The notes beneath the pieces are model-generated. The model saw only the letters and a list, made by a program, of their open reading frames with translations, searched no databases and was not told the origin of the DNA. A stretch of DNA of 64,000 bases from Sphingomonas phyllosphaerae. GTDB taxonomy: Bacteria; Pseudomonadota; Alphaproteobacteria; Sphingomonadales; Sphingomonadaceae. Made by a program: the position numbers and the translations under genes. The stretch spans positions 1,681,001 to 1,745,000 of the forward strand of contig JAQIJC010000001.1 of NCBI GenBank assembly GCA_036946405.1, given 5' to 3'. Below, piece by piece: positions 27,284 through 36,577 of this stretch; the stretch's first letter is position 1; every line of letters starts with the position of its first letter.

Positions 27284-29587
27284 TCATCCGCGCTCGTACC
27301 AGATCGCCGTGCTGCCGAACAGCGCCGCGGCATCGGTGCGATGACCCGAACTGAAGGTGACGTGCGTGTCGGCGCCGGGGCGTCGGCCATGGAGCGCGAC
27401 CGCGACGCGCAGGACGCGCGCGTCGTGCCGCCGCTCGAACGCCAGCACCCGCGCCGCGTCCGGCCCCTCGACCTGCGCCGGCGCATAATCACCCGCGGCG
27501 AACAGGGCCGGATCGTCGCGCCGCAGCCGCAGCAGATCCGCGATCAGTCGCAGCTTGGTCGGCGCGTCGCCCGCCAGCGCCGCGCGCCGCACGTCGTAAT
27601 CCACCGGCCGGCGGTTATCGGGATCGACGAGGCTCAGGTCGGCGAACTCGGTCCCCTGATACAGATCGGGCACCCCCGGCACGGTGTAGCGGAGCAGCAC
27701 CTGCGCCAGCGCATTGTCCTGCGCCGTCGCGTCGAGCATCGCGACGGTGCGCGCGATCAGCGCCAGCGCCTCGGCATCGCCCGGCAGCGCCTCGACCAGC
27801 GCGGCGGCTGCCGCCTCATAGTCCTCGTCGGGCGCTTCCCATGAGGAGCGCAGCTTCGCCTCGCGCAACGCCTTCTGCTGCCATGCCGTCACGCGTTCCA
27901 CAACGTCCGCGGTCGCGCCGTCCTCGGGCCATGCGCCGACAAGGGTCTGGAAGAGCATATAGCGGTCGGCATCATCGACCTCGCCGTCGTCGCGCTCCAG
28001 CCACGCCAGCGCCGCCTCACGCCATGCCTCGGGATGCGCGCTGATCGCCGCGAGCCGCGCGCGCGTGTCCTCGCCACGTTTGTGGTCGTGGGTGGCGGTG
28101 GTCAGCATCGCGTGCGGCACGTCGCGCGCGCGCGCCTGCATCAGCGCGTGGAAGGCGGCGGGCACCATCCCCATCCGCTCGGCGTCGAACCCGACGTCGT
28201 TGCGCGATAGCAACCGGCCATAGCGATAGAAGCCGGTGTCCTCGACCGCCTTGGCCGCGATCGGCGCGGAAAGCTGCTGGAAGCGCCGTACCGCCTCGGC
28301 CGCTTCCGCCGGACCGTCGCCCGCCAGCCACGCCAGCACCAGATCGACGACGTGCGCCTCCCCCGGCGGGATCAGCTCGGCGACCCGCGCGCGTGCCTCG
28401 GCGCGAATCGCGGCGTCGCTGGCGGGCGCAGCCGGGCCATAGGTGCGATAGACAGGGAACACCCACAACAACCGCTCGATCGCGCGGCGCAGCATCGCGG
28501 CGGTCACGCCGTCGGGGGCGACCGCGTGGAAGGCGGCGACGCACGCATCGAGCTGCCCGCTGAACTGCCACGACAACAAATCCTGCCGCGCCTGGAACTC
28601 CTCGGGCTCGAACGACGCGCTGCGCCCGCTGATCTCCTCCCACAGCGCCCCCAGCGGCTCGGCACCGGCGGGATCGTGGAGCAGGCTCGCGACCTGTTCC
28701 ATGAAGTCGTAGCCGCTGGTCCCGTCGACCCCCCAGCCGAGTGGCTGCGGTTCATCGGCGGCGAGGATCTTCTCGATCACGATCCACGCCTCGTCTCCCA
28801 GCCGCGCCCGCAACGCGCGGCAATAGCCGATCGGATCGGTCAGCCCGTCGACATGATCGACGCGCACCCCGTCGATCAGCCCTTCGTCGTGCAGCCGGAA
28901 ATACAAAGCGTGCGTCTTCTCGAACACCGCCGGATCCTCGATCCGCACGCCGGCCAGTTCGTTGATCGAAAAGAACCGCCGCCAGTTCAGCTCGTCGTTC
29001 GCGACCAGCCAATAAGTGAGCCGGTAATGCTGGCGCGCAAGCAGCTCTTCGAGAGGCAGCGTGTCGGCCGCGCCCTGATCCACGTCGCGCACCGGGAAGC
29101 GATGCTCGCCATAAGCAACGACCCACCAGCGCGCGCCGTCACGCTCCAGCGTCAGGTCGCCGTTCGCCAGCGCCTCGGACAAGGGCGCGCCGAGCACCGG
29201 CAGCACGATCTGCTCGCGCCAGTCGATGTCGAACACTGCGCCGTGTTCGCTATCCGGCCCGCGCGCCAGCACGTCCTGCCACCACGCGTTGCTGTCGCCC
29301 GCGACCCCCATGTGATTGGGAACGATATCGATGATGATGCCCATGTCCCGCGCGCGCAGCGCCGCGACCAGCGACCGGAACGCCGCCTCGCCGCCCAGCT
29401 CGGGGTTGATCGTCGTCGGGTCGACCACGTCATAGCCGTGCGTCGAGCCCGGCGCGGCGGTGGTGACCGGCGAGGCATAGACGTGGCTGATGCCGACATC
29501 ATCGAGATACGGCACCAGCGCCTCGGCATCGGCGAAGGTAAAGTCCTTGTGGAACTGGAAACGATAGGTGGCGCGCGGGGGCGTCAT
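27284..29587 (-). CDS. treY: Malto-oligosyltrehalose synthase
   Basis: The 767-residue GH13 enzyme rearranges the reducing-end alpha-1,4 bond of a maltodextrin to alpha-1,1, making maltooligosyl trehalose. TreY hallmarks are the start ATYRFQFHKDFTFADAE, YLDDVGISHVYASPV, IVPNHMG, nucleophile region GVRVDHVDGL, acid region WIVIEKILAADE, TTATHDHKRGEDTRARL and the end VPDLYQGTEFADLSLVDPD. Its ATG overlaps the malQ stop by 4 bp (ATGA), so the genes are coupled. TreZ, encoded upstream in the same run, releases the trehalose. Confidence 0.96.
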   Translation of the reverse strand: MTPPRATYRFQFHKDFTFADAEALVPYLDDVGISHVYASPVTTAAPGSTHGYDVVDPTTINPELGGEAAFRSLVAALRARDMGIIIDIVPNHMGVAGDSNAWWQDVLARGPDSEHGAVFDIDWREQIVLPVLGAPLSEALANGDLTLERDGARWWVVAYGEHRFPVRDVDQGAADTLPLEELLARQHYRLTYWLVANDELNWRRFFSINELAGVRIEDPAVFEKTHALYFRLHDEGLIDGVRVDHVDGLTDPIGYCRALRARLGDEAWIVIEKILAADEPQPLGWGVDGTSGYDFMEQVASLLHDPAGAEPLGALWEEISGRSASFEPEEFQARQDLLSWQFSGQLDACVAAFHAVAPDGVTAAMLRRAIERLLWVFPVYRTYGPAAPASDAAIRAEARARVAELIPPGEAHVVDLVLAWLAGDGPAEAAEAVRRFQQLSAPIAAKAVEDTGFYRYGRLLSRNDVGFDAERMGMVPAAFHALMQARARDVPHAMLTTATHDHKRGEDTRARLAAISAHPEAWREAALAWLERDDGEVDDADRYMLFQTLVGAWPEDGATADVVERVTAWQQKALREAKLRSSWEAPDEDYEAAAAALVEALPGDAEALALIARTVAMLDATAQDNALAQVLLRYTVPGVPDLYQGTEFADLSLVDPDNRRPVDYDVRRAALAGDAPTKLRLIADLLRLRRDDPALFAAGDYAPAQVEGPDAARVLAFERRHDARVLRVAVALHGRRPGADTHVTFSSGHRTDAAALFGSTAIWYERG

Positions 29588-31446
29588 GCGTGTCTCTCCG
29601 CGTTGAGCAGGGCGATGCGGCGCGCGACGTCGCGGCGCGCCAGCAGGGCAGGGGTGGGTGCGTCCATCCTCCGCCGCCAGTTGGGATGTTCGTCGATCGT
29701 GCCGGGCAAATTAGGCTGTTCCTCCAGCCCGAGCAGATCCTCGAACGGCACAATCGCCAGCGGGCAGGGCGCGCTGGCGACATGCGCGATCATCGCATCG
29801 ACCGGCGGGGCAGCGGGCGGGTCGCCGGGCTTGCCCATCGCCTCCCACAAGGCGTTACGTTCGCCGGCGCGGCGCGCGCGATACACGCCGCTGCGCCCGA
29901 GCTGCTCCGCCCAGTCGATGTCACGTTCCTTCCACCAGCCGGCGAGCGTCGGGGTGTCGTGCGTGCCGGTCATCGCCACCGCCGCCTCGTCCCAGTCGGC
30001 GGGCGGCACGAACCCGCCCTCGGCATCGCGCTCGAACGGCAGCACGCGCATCCCGAGCATACAGCGCGCCGCCAGCGTGTCGCGGAACCCGGCGGGCACG
30101 GTGCCGAGGTCCTCGGCGATCACCACCGCCTCGGCGCGCTGCGCCTCGATCGCGACGATCCGGCGCAGATGCGTGCCGGGCATCTTCAGATACGCACCCT
30201 CGCTGGCGTCCGCGCCCGCCGGGATCACCCACAACCGCTCCAGCCCCAAGGCATGGTCGATGCGGATCCCCCCGGCGTGCGCGAGCGCGACGCGCAAAGT
30301 CTCGATGAACGCACGAAAGCCGGTGCGTTGCAGCGCGAACGGGTCGAGCGCGGTGATCCCCCAATTCTGCCCATCGGGTCCGAGCGGATCGGGCGGCGCG
30401 CCGACCGTCAGCCCGGTCAGCAATTCGTCGCGCGCGCTCCACGCATGGCTGCCCCCGGCGTCCATCCCGACTGCGAGGTCGGCGACGATCCCTGTCGCCA
30501 TCCGCTCCTTCGCGGTGCGTTGCGCGGTCGCCAGCCCGAGATCTGCGAGCCATTGCAGGAAGGCGTAGAAAGCCACCTCGCGCTCATGCTCGGCGGCGAA
30601 GCGGATCACCGCCTCGCCGTGCGGATCGTGATAGGCGGTCGGCCAGTCCTGCCAGCCATGCCCGCCCAGCGCCGCGTGGAGCGCATCGAACCGCGCATGT
30701 GCCTCCAGCGCCGCGCCGCGCTGCCGGCGATAGGCGCGCGCCGCCGACAACGCGCCTTCGCTCGCCAGATCGAAGGCGGTGCGCAACTGCGCGACCCGCT
30801 CGCGCGCCGCCTGCGGCCAGTCGATCAGTGCGGTGGCACGCGCCGGGGGCAGCGGCACGCCGATCAGCGCCGGGTCGGCGAGCAGCACATTGTGGAACAG
30901 CCGCGTCGACGGCGAATAGGGACTGAAGCGCGTCGGATCGGCGGGGAACAAGGCATGAGTCGGGCTGATCGCCAGCGCCTGGGCCCCGACCCGCGCAAAC
31001 GCGGCGGCAGCCTCGACCAGCGCGCCGGCATCGCCGAACGCGCTGTCGCCGTCCGCGCGCAGGCTCGGCACCTGCACCGCGACGCCCCAGCCGCGCTTCG
31101 GCAGAGCGCAGCGCCGCGGCGCAACCGCGAGCGTATACTCGCGCCCGCCGGCGTGCAGCCGATGATAGCCGACGCGCTCGACCGGCGGCAGCGTGCCGTC
31201 TTCAGCGATCGTCAGCGCGAGGTGGTTGCCGTCGTCGAGCAGCAGTTCGGCATCGCCGCTCACGTCGTCCGGGAGGTCGATTGCCCGCCCGGCATCGGCG
31301 GAGAGGAACGGCACCTCGGGCGCGGTAGTGTCGAGGCAGCCGAGGATCGCCTCCAGCACCTCGTCCGCGACGTGCTGCGGGCGTCCGTCGGCATCCTCCC
31401 AGTCGCGTGACAATCCCGCGACGGCGGCGCGTTCGGCGAGCGTCAT
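29584..31446 (-). CDS. malQ: 4-alpha-glucanotransferase (amylomaltase)
   Basis: The 620-residue GH77 enzyme transfers alpha-1,4-glucan segments and can recycle short maltodextrins left by debranching and TreY action. Catalytic regions are clear: nucleophile region GGIRIDHALGLERLWVIP, acid region VVIAEDLGTVP and GTHDTPTLAGWW, plus SPYSPSTRLFHN. An N-terminal extension of about 130 residues precedes the GH77 barrel, as in proteobacterial MalQ. It is separated from treZ by a 295-bp gap filled with two repeats but overlaps treY by 4 bp. Confidence 0.95.
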   Translation of the reverse strand: MTLAERAAVAGLSRDWEDADGRPQHVADEVLEAILGCLDTTAPEVPFLSADAGRAIDLPDDVSGDAELLLDDGNHLALTIAEDGTLPPVERVGYHRLHAGGREYTLAVAPRRCALPKRGWGVAVQVPSLRADGDSAFGDAGALVEAAAAFARVGAQALAISPTHALFPADPTRFSPYSPSTRLFHNVLLADPALIGVPLPPARATALIDWPQAARERVAQLRTAFDLASEGALSAARAYRRQRGAALEAHARFDALHAALGGHGWQDWPTAYHDPHGEAVIRFAAEHEREVAFYAFLQWLADLGLATAQRTAKERMATGIVADLAVGMDAGGSHAWSARDELLTGLTVGAPPDPLGPDGQNWGITALDPFALQRTGFRAFIETLRVALAHAGGIRIDHALGLERLWVIPAGADASEGAYLKMPGTHLRRIVAIEAQRAEAVVIAEDLGTVPAGFRDTLAARCMLGMRVLPFERDAEGGFVPPADWDEAAVAMTGTHDTPTLAGWWKERDIDWAEQLGRSGVYRARRAGERNALWEAMGKPGDPPAAPPVDAMIAHVASAPCPLAIVPFEDLLGLEEQPNLPGTIDEHPNWRRRMDAPTPALLARRDVARRIALLNAERHA

Positions 31447-31741
31447 GCGGGAAACCTGGCATGAGGAGCTGGCACCACTCCACCAAGCAACCGCCCCGGC
31501 GGACGCCGAGGGCCAGTTACGGAACGCCTACGAAGGATCGCCGACGCCCCCCAACTGGGCCCCGGCGTCCGCCGGGGTGGTGTCGAGAGACGGTACGTAG
31601 TCCGTCTCAACCCGCCTACCGTCACCCCGGACTTGTTCCGGGGTCCACCCTTCCGCATCAGAAACGGCTTGGGTATTCGGGACACTGTGGATGCCGGAAC
31701 AAGTCCGGCATGACGAACGAACGTGCAGGGGCGATAGCGGA
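31447..31741. repeat. 295-bp gap inside the trehalose block holding family E and family A repeats
   Basis: Family E lies at about 31493-31580 (left arm degraded; right arm AACTGGGCCCCGGCGTCCGC, then CGGGGTGG). Family A lies at 31617-31721 (CACCCCGGACTTGTTCCGGG and, inverted, GCCGGAACAAGTCCGGCATG). No gene is visible. The hairpins could cap or process the mRNA between treZ and malQ. Confidence 0.65.
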
Positions 31742-33445
31742 TCACGCTTCGATCCACGCCACGAACCGCTCACCCTCGATGAACAGCGGGTCTGCCCCGC
31801 CCGGCAGCGTCGCCGGCTCGTCGCCCAGATCAATCGCGACCCCCAAAGTCGTCCCGTCGCCAAGCCGCCAGCGCGCCACGACCGCCGCCTCCCCGAGCAC
31901 CTGCACCCCAACCGACACCGCGCCGGGCAGATGCGGCACGATGCGCTCGCGCCGCAGCGTCAACAGCGCCCGATAGAACGCCCGCCATTCGTCCGCCTCC
32001 GGCCCCGCCTGCGGCACCGAGGCCTCGAACGTCGTCACCGCATTGGGATCGGGGATCCGCGCCCGCGCGTCCGGATCGGCGAAGGCGTCGAACTTGGCGA
32101 ATTCCTTGCGCCGCCCCTCGCGCACCGCGTCGGCCAATTCGTCATGGAAGTCGGTGAAGAACAGGAACGGCGTCGCGCTCCCGTCCTCCTCGCCCATGAA
32201 CAGCAACGGCACCTGCGGGCACAGCAGCAGCAGCGCGGTCGCCGCGCGCAGCTTCGCCTTGTCGGTCAGCGCGATCAGCCGCTCGCCCAGCGCGCGGTTG
32301 CCGACCTGATCGTGGTTCTGGAGGAACGCCACGAACCGCGTCGGCGCGAGATGCGCGCTGGCGCTCCCGCGCGGCTTGCCGTCGTGGTTGGCCGAGCCTT
32401 CGCCCTGATAGATGAATCCTTCGGCCAGACAGCGCGCCAGCCGCTCGGCCGGGCGATCTGCGAAGTCGGTGTAATAGGCGCTGGTTTCGCCGGTCAGCAG
32501 GACGTGCATCACACTGTGGAAGTCGTCGTTCCACTGCGCATCAAACCCGCCGTCGCGCAGCCGCGCGGCGTCATTCTCCTCGTTCTCCAGCACCAGATGC
32601 ACGTGCCGGTCGGGCAGCGCGGCGCGGATCTCCGCCGCCATCGCGTCGAGGAAGGCGGGATTGCCGATCGCGTGCACCGCATCGAAGCGCACGCCGTCGA
32701 TCCGGTAATCGCGCAGCCACATCAGTGCATTGTCGACGAAGAAGCGCGCGACCGGCTCCCGCTCGACCGCCACGGCGCCGCCCCACGGCGTATGCACAGC
32801 GGCATCGAAGAAGTCGGCGGCATAGGCGCCGAGGTAATTCCCGTCCGGCCCGAAATGATTGTAGACCACGTCGAGGAACACGCTGACGCCCAGCCCGTGC
32901 GCGGTGTCGACCAGCCGCCGCAGCTCGGCCGGCGACCCGTAATCCTCCTGCACCGCATAGGGCAGCACGCCGTCATAGCCCCAGCCGCGCGTGCCGCCGA
33001 ACGCGCCGACCGGCATCAGTTCGATCGCGGTGATTCCGCCCGCGGCGATCGTCGGCAGCCGCTCGATCACCCCCGCAAACCCGCCCAGCGTCCCGGCATG
33101 GCATTCGAGGATCACCATCTCGTGCCACGCGCGGCCCTGCCAGTCGGGGTGTTGCCAGTCGTAGCGGGTTTCCGGGACCACGCTCCACCCATGCACCCCG
33201 CCTGACTGGAGGCGGGACGCCGGATCGGGCACCGCCTGTTCGCCGACGCGGAACCGATAGCGCGCCCCCGGTCCCTCGACGCGGTCGAGCGCGTACCAAC
33301 CGTCCGCGGCACGCTCCATCTGCGCCGTGTCGGCACCGTCGATCTCCAGCGTCACGCCCGCGGCATCGGGCGCCCACAAGCGGAAGCGCGTGCCGCCGCC
33401 CGCGAGTGGCTCCGGACCCCAGCGCGTCACGCCGCGCTCGTCCAC
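31742..33445 (-). CDS. treZ: Malto-oligosyltrehalose trehalohydrolase
   Basis: The 567-residue GH13 enzyme cleaves maltooligosyl trehalose to free trehalose. An N-terminal early-set domain (about 1-95, RWGPEPLAGGGTRFRLWAPD) precedes the barrel: DVVYNHFGPDGNYLG, GVRFDAVHAIGNPAFLD, LVLENEENDA and LQNHDQVGNRALGERL. The start is GTG, overlapping the glgX end by 19 bp, which argues for co-translation. It pairs with TreY for osmolyte synthesis from glycogen. Confidence 0.95.
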   Translation of the reverse strand: MDERGVTRWGPEPLAGGGTRFRLWAPDAAGVTLEIDGADTAQMERAADGWYALDRVEGPGARYRFRVGEQAVPDPASRLQSGGVHGWSVVPETRYDWQHPDWQGRAWHEMVILECHAGTLGGFAGVIERLPTIAAGGITAIELMPVGAFGGTRGWGYDGVLPYAVQEDYGSPAELRRLVDTAHGLGVSVFLDVVYNHFGPDGNYLGAYAADFFDAAVHTPWGGAVAVEREPVARFFVDNALMWLRDYRIDGVRFDAVHAIGNPAFLDAMAAEIRAALPDRHVHLVLENEENDAARLRDGGFDAQWNDDFHSVMHVLLTGETSAYYTDFADRPAERLARCLAEGFIYQGEGSANHDGKPRGSASAHLAPTRFVAFLQNHDQVGNRALGERLIALTDKAKLRAATALLLLCPQVPLLFMGEEDGSATPFLFFTDFHDELADAVREGRRKEFAKFDAFADPDARARIPDPNAVTTFEASVPQAGPEADEWRAFYRALLTLRRERIVPHLPGAVSVGVQVLGEAAVVARWRLGDGTTLGVAIDLGDEPATLPGGADPLFIEGERFVAWIEA

Positions 33446-35523
33446 GTCACCAGCACCGCACCCTGCGGCGCGACCTCGTAGCTGTTGTCGATCTCCACCT
33501 CGCCCTGCTCCGGTTTGGCGCTGTCGATCAGCACGATCCGCTTCGCTTCCGGCGGGGGCAGGGTGAAGGTCACAGGATCGCCCGAGGCGTTAAGCAGCAA
33601 CGACACCGCCTCGATCTCGCCGCTCTCGGTGAGTGCCGCACGCCGCATCATCAGCGCGCGCCCGTCGGGATTTTGCCAGTCCTCGGGCGACAATTGCTCT
33701 CCGCGCTCGTCCCACCATTCGATATCGTTAACCCCGCCCGCGGCGGTTTCCTGCCCATAGAGGAAGGTCGGGCTGCGCAGCACCACGAACCGCCGCCGCA
33801 GTTCCGCCAGCCGCCCGGTAAAGTCGATCTGCGCCTGACCCTCGGCCGACGCCGCCGCCTTCCAGTCGAGCCAGCTGATCTCATTATCCTGGCAATACGC
33901 GTTGTTGTTGCCCTGCTGCGTGCGCCCGAACTCGTCGCCCGCGACCAGCATCGGCGTGCCCAGCGACGTCATCAGCGTCGTCAGCATCGAGCGCATGACG
34001 CGCCCGCGTGCATCGTTCACCGCCGCGTCGTCGGTCGGCCCCTCGACGCCCCAGTTGCACGAGGCGTTGTGCGAATGGCCGTCGCGATTGTCCTCGCCGT
34101 TCGCCTCGTTGTGGCGTTCCTCGTACATCACCGTGTCGGCAAGCGTGAAGCCGTCATGTGCCGCCAGCAGGTTGACGCTCGCCCACGGTCGCCGCGCGCG
34201 CCGGTCGAAAAGGTCGCCCGACCCGGCGAGCCGCGCCGCGAGATCGGGACGCTTGCCCGGCTCGCCGCGCCAATATTCGCGCACCGTGTCGCGATATTTG
34301 TCGTTCCACTCCGCGAAGCCCGGCGGGAAGTTGCCGAGCTGATAGCCACCCGGCCCGACGTCCCACGGCTCGGTAATGAGCTTGAGCCGCCCGAGCACCG
34401 GGTCCTGCCGCAGCACGTCGAAGAACGCCGACCCCGGATCGAAGCCATGCTCCTCGCGGCCGAGCGTCAGCCCGAGGTCGAAGCGGAAGCCGTCGATGCC
34501 GAAGCTGGTCGCCCAGTAGCGCAAGGAGTCCGCGACCATCTGGATCACGCGCGCCTTGCTCATGTTGAGCGTGTTGCCGGTGCCGGTGTCGTTGATCGTG
34601 TAGCGCGGATTGTCCTTGACCAGCCGGTAATAGCTGGCGTTGTCGAGCCCGCGCCACGACAGCGTCGGGCCTTTCTCGCTGCCCTCGCAGGTGTGGTTGT
34701 AGACCACGTCGAGGATCACCTCGATCCCGGCCTTGTGCAGCCGGTGGACCGCGCGGCGCAGCTCGTCCTGATGCTCGGTCGCCATATAGCTCTGTTCGGG
34801 GGCGAAGAAGCCGAGCGTGTTATAGCCCCAGTAATTGCGCAGACCCTTTTCTTGCAGGAAGCGGTCCTGCGTGAAGGTGTGGATCGGCAGCAGCTCGATC
34901 GCGGTCACGCCGGTGCGTTGCAGATGCTTGATGACCGCCGGATGCCCCAGCGCGGCATAGGTGCCGCGTTCGCGCGCCGGGACCAGCTCCATCAGCTTGG
35001 TCAGCCCCTTGACGTGCGCCTCGTAGATCACCGTTTCCGACCACGGCGTATTCGGCCGCCGGTCGCGCGACCAGTCCCAGTGATCGTCGACCACCACAGC
35101 CTTGGGCATCGCCGGCGCGCTGTCGCGCTTGTCGAACGACAGGTCGTCCTTGCGGTGCCCGATGCGATAGCCGTGCAGCGCATCGGTCCATTTGATCTGC
35201 CCCTGGATGCGGCGCGCATAGGGGTCGAGCAGCAGTTTGTTGGGGTTGAAGCGATGCCCCTCCTCGGGCGCATAGCGGCCGTGCGCGCGCAGGCCGTAAA
35301 CGAGCCCCGGCCCGACATCGGGCAGATAGCCGTGCCACACCTCGTCGGTGCATTCGGTCAGCGGCAGCCGTTTCAGCTCGCGCTTGCCCGCGCTGTCGAA
35401 CAGGCACAGCTCGATCGCGTCGGCGTTGGCGGAGAAGACCGCGAAATTGACCCCTTCGCCATCGAACGTGGCGCCAAGCGGATAGGGCGATCCCGGCAAA
35501 AGCCGGTCCGGCAAGTCGTGCAA
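33427..35523 (-). CDS. glgX: Glycogen debranching enzyme
   Basis: The 698-residue GH13_11 (isoamylase-type) protein removes alpha-1,6 branches from glycogen limit dextrin. An N-terminal CBM48-like domain (SPYPLGATFDGEGVNFAVFS) precedes the catalytic regions EVILDVVYNHTCEGSE, FRFDLGLTLGREEHGF, LITEPWDVGPGGY and LLAAHDGFTLADTV. The start is TTG with GGGAG 7 nt upstream. It is the first gene of the glgX-treZ-malQ-treY block. The order suggests a route from glycogen through linear dextrin to trehalose. Glycogen synthesis genes (glgA, glgB, glgC) and treS are not in the window. Confidence 0.95.
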   Translation of the reverse strand: MHDLPDRLLPGSPYPLGATFDGEGVNFAVFSANADAIELCLFDSAGKRELKRLPLTECTDEVWHGYLPDVGPGLVYGLRAHGRYAPEEGHRFNPNKLLLDPYARRIQGQIKWTDALHGYRIGHRKDDLSFDKRDSAPAMPKAVVVDDHWDWSRDRRPNTPWSETVIYEAHVKGLTKLMELVPARERGTYAALGHPAVIKHLQRTGVTAIELLPIHTFTQDRFLQEKGLRNYWGYNTLGFFAPEQSYMATEHQDELRRAVHRLHKAGIEVILDVVYNHTCEGSEKGPTLSWRGLDNASYYRLVKDNPRYTINDTGTGNTLNMSKARVIQMVADSLRYWATSFGIDGFRFDLGLTLGREEHGFDPGSAFFDVLRQDPVLGRLKLITEPWDVGPGGYQLGNFPPGFAEWNDKYRDTVREYWRGEPGKRPDLAARLAGSGDLFDRRARRPWASVNLLAAHDGFTLADTVMYEERHNEANGEDNRDGHSHNASCNWGVEGPTDDAAVNDARGRVMRSMLTTLMTSLGTPMLVAGDEFGRTQQGNNNAYCQDNEISWLDWKAAASAEGQAQIDFTGRLAELRRRFVVLRSPTFLYGQETAAGGVNDIEWWDERGEQLSPEDWQNPDGRALMMRRAALTESGEIEAVSLLLNASGDPVTFTLPPPEAKRIVLIDSAKPEQGEVEIDNSYEVAPQGAVLVTWTSAA

Positions 35524-35596
35524 CGATGTGCTCCCGTCAGGAGGAGATTAGGGGCTGTCTGTCCGGGCGGCGCGTCGAGGCGCGCCGCGCCGTGCG

Positions 35597-35917
35597 TCAG
35601 GTGGTGCGCTTGCGCCGCGTCGCCGGTTTTTTCGCCGCCGCCGGCTTGGCGGCGGGGGAAGCGGCAGGTGCGTCCGCCTCGCTCACCGGCTGCTCGGGTG
35701 CGCTGAACGGCGCAGCGCCGGTGCTCGGCTCGTCCGCGACCGTTGCGCTCTGCGGATCACCGGCTTGCGGATCGGGTTCGTCGGCGACCGGACCCTCGCC
35801 TGCGAACGCGCGCTCCGCCTCATCCCAATGCGCCTGGTCGCGGCCGTGCGGCTCGCCTTCCTGCTGCCAAAGCCGATAGGCGTGTTCGCTAATGCGGGCG
35901 TGACGATCGTCGGCCAT
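35597..35917 (-). CDS. DUF2934 domain protein (106 aa)
   Basis: The short protein begins with a DUF2934 helical motif (ISEHAYRLWQQEGEPHGRDQ, then AHWDEAERAF). A Pro/Ala/Glu-rich low-complexity tail follows and ends in a basic run (AAAKKPATRRKRTT). DUF2934 proteins are small, uncharacterised and common in alphaproteobacteria, often beside glycogen or stress genes. The ATG at 35917 has AGGGGAAA upstream. It lies just upstream of glgX on the same strand (73-bp gap). The basic Ala/Lys tail could bind nucleic acid (inference only). Confidence 0.85.
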   Translation of the reverse strand: MADDRHARISEHAYRLWQQEGEPHGRDQAHWDEAERAFAGEGPVADEPDPQAGDPQSATVADEPSTGAAPFSAPEQPVSEADAPAASPAAKPAAAKKPATRRKRTT

Positions 35918-36003
35918 GCGCTTTCCCCTGATGATCCCTGACCGCAAAACTCCCGACGGCGCGGATCGTCGCAGCCGCCGGCAAGAAAATCGTCCGGCCC
36001 GGA

Positions 36004-36411
36004 TCAGCCGCGCGCCAGCGCCACTGCGCTGACGATCGCGATGCCGTCTTCGATCGCGCCGCTCGCGGTCGCACCCCAGCGCCGCGTCGCCGCCTGCCGG
36101 AGCCGGAACGTGAGATGCGACGCCACCACCGCCGATGCCGCACCCAGCAACGCTCCCGCCACGCGATCGTCGCGCCGCGCACACGCCGCCCCGGCGATCG
36201 CACCGCTCAGCAGCCGTCCGGCCATCCCGGCGCTGTCGATCCGGTCGGGAGCGTTGCGGAGCTTGTCGCCCGCCATCTCGCCCGCCGCCAGCATCATCGA
36301 GCCCGCGGAAAACACCGGCGCCCGTCCGCCACCACGCGTCGCCGCCAGCGCGGCGAGCGGGGTCATCGCGCGGGCACCCGCCACCGCGCCCATCAGGATC
36401 GACCGTAACAT
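36004..36411 (-). CDS. DUF4126-like small membrane protein
   Basis: The 135-residue protein has four weakly hydrophobic, Ala/Gly-rich helices (LRSILMGAVAGARAMTPLAA, AGMAGRLLSGAIAGAACARR, GALLGAASAVVASHLTFRL, GIAIVSAVALAR). The sequence GARAMTPLA and the overall pattern resemble DUF4126 proteins, whose function is unknown. The start at 36411 has GGGAG 8 nt upstream. It is divergent from the chemoreceptor gene at 36578, and DUF2934 lies downstream on the same strand. The family assignment is moderate. Confidence 0.75.
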   Translation of the reverse strand: MLRSILMGAVAGARAMTPLAALAATRGGGRAPVFSAGSMMLAAGEMAGDKLRNAPDRIDSAGMAGRLLSGAIAGAACARRDDRVAGALLGAASAVVASHLTFRLRQAATRRWGATASGAIEDGIAIVSAVALARG

Positions 36412-36577
36412 CAAGGAACTCCCGGAATTTCGGCGACTGAACCGCGCAAACATCCGTAGGTTGCACCCCACTCGCGCAAGGTGAATGTGATCTGCATCAT
36501 TTATCCAATGTTTAGTTACGCCGTTTATAGCGGCCGCCGTGCTCAGCAATGCGTCATGGGCTGCGGAGAGGTTGCCG

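Noticed and set aside
31691..35706. Several plus-strand frames of 500-770 residues opposite treZ and glgX
   Set aside because: Their composition (His/Arg/Val-rich) is typical of the complement of GC-rich genes. The GH13 motifs on the minus strand account for the DNA.
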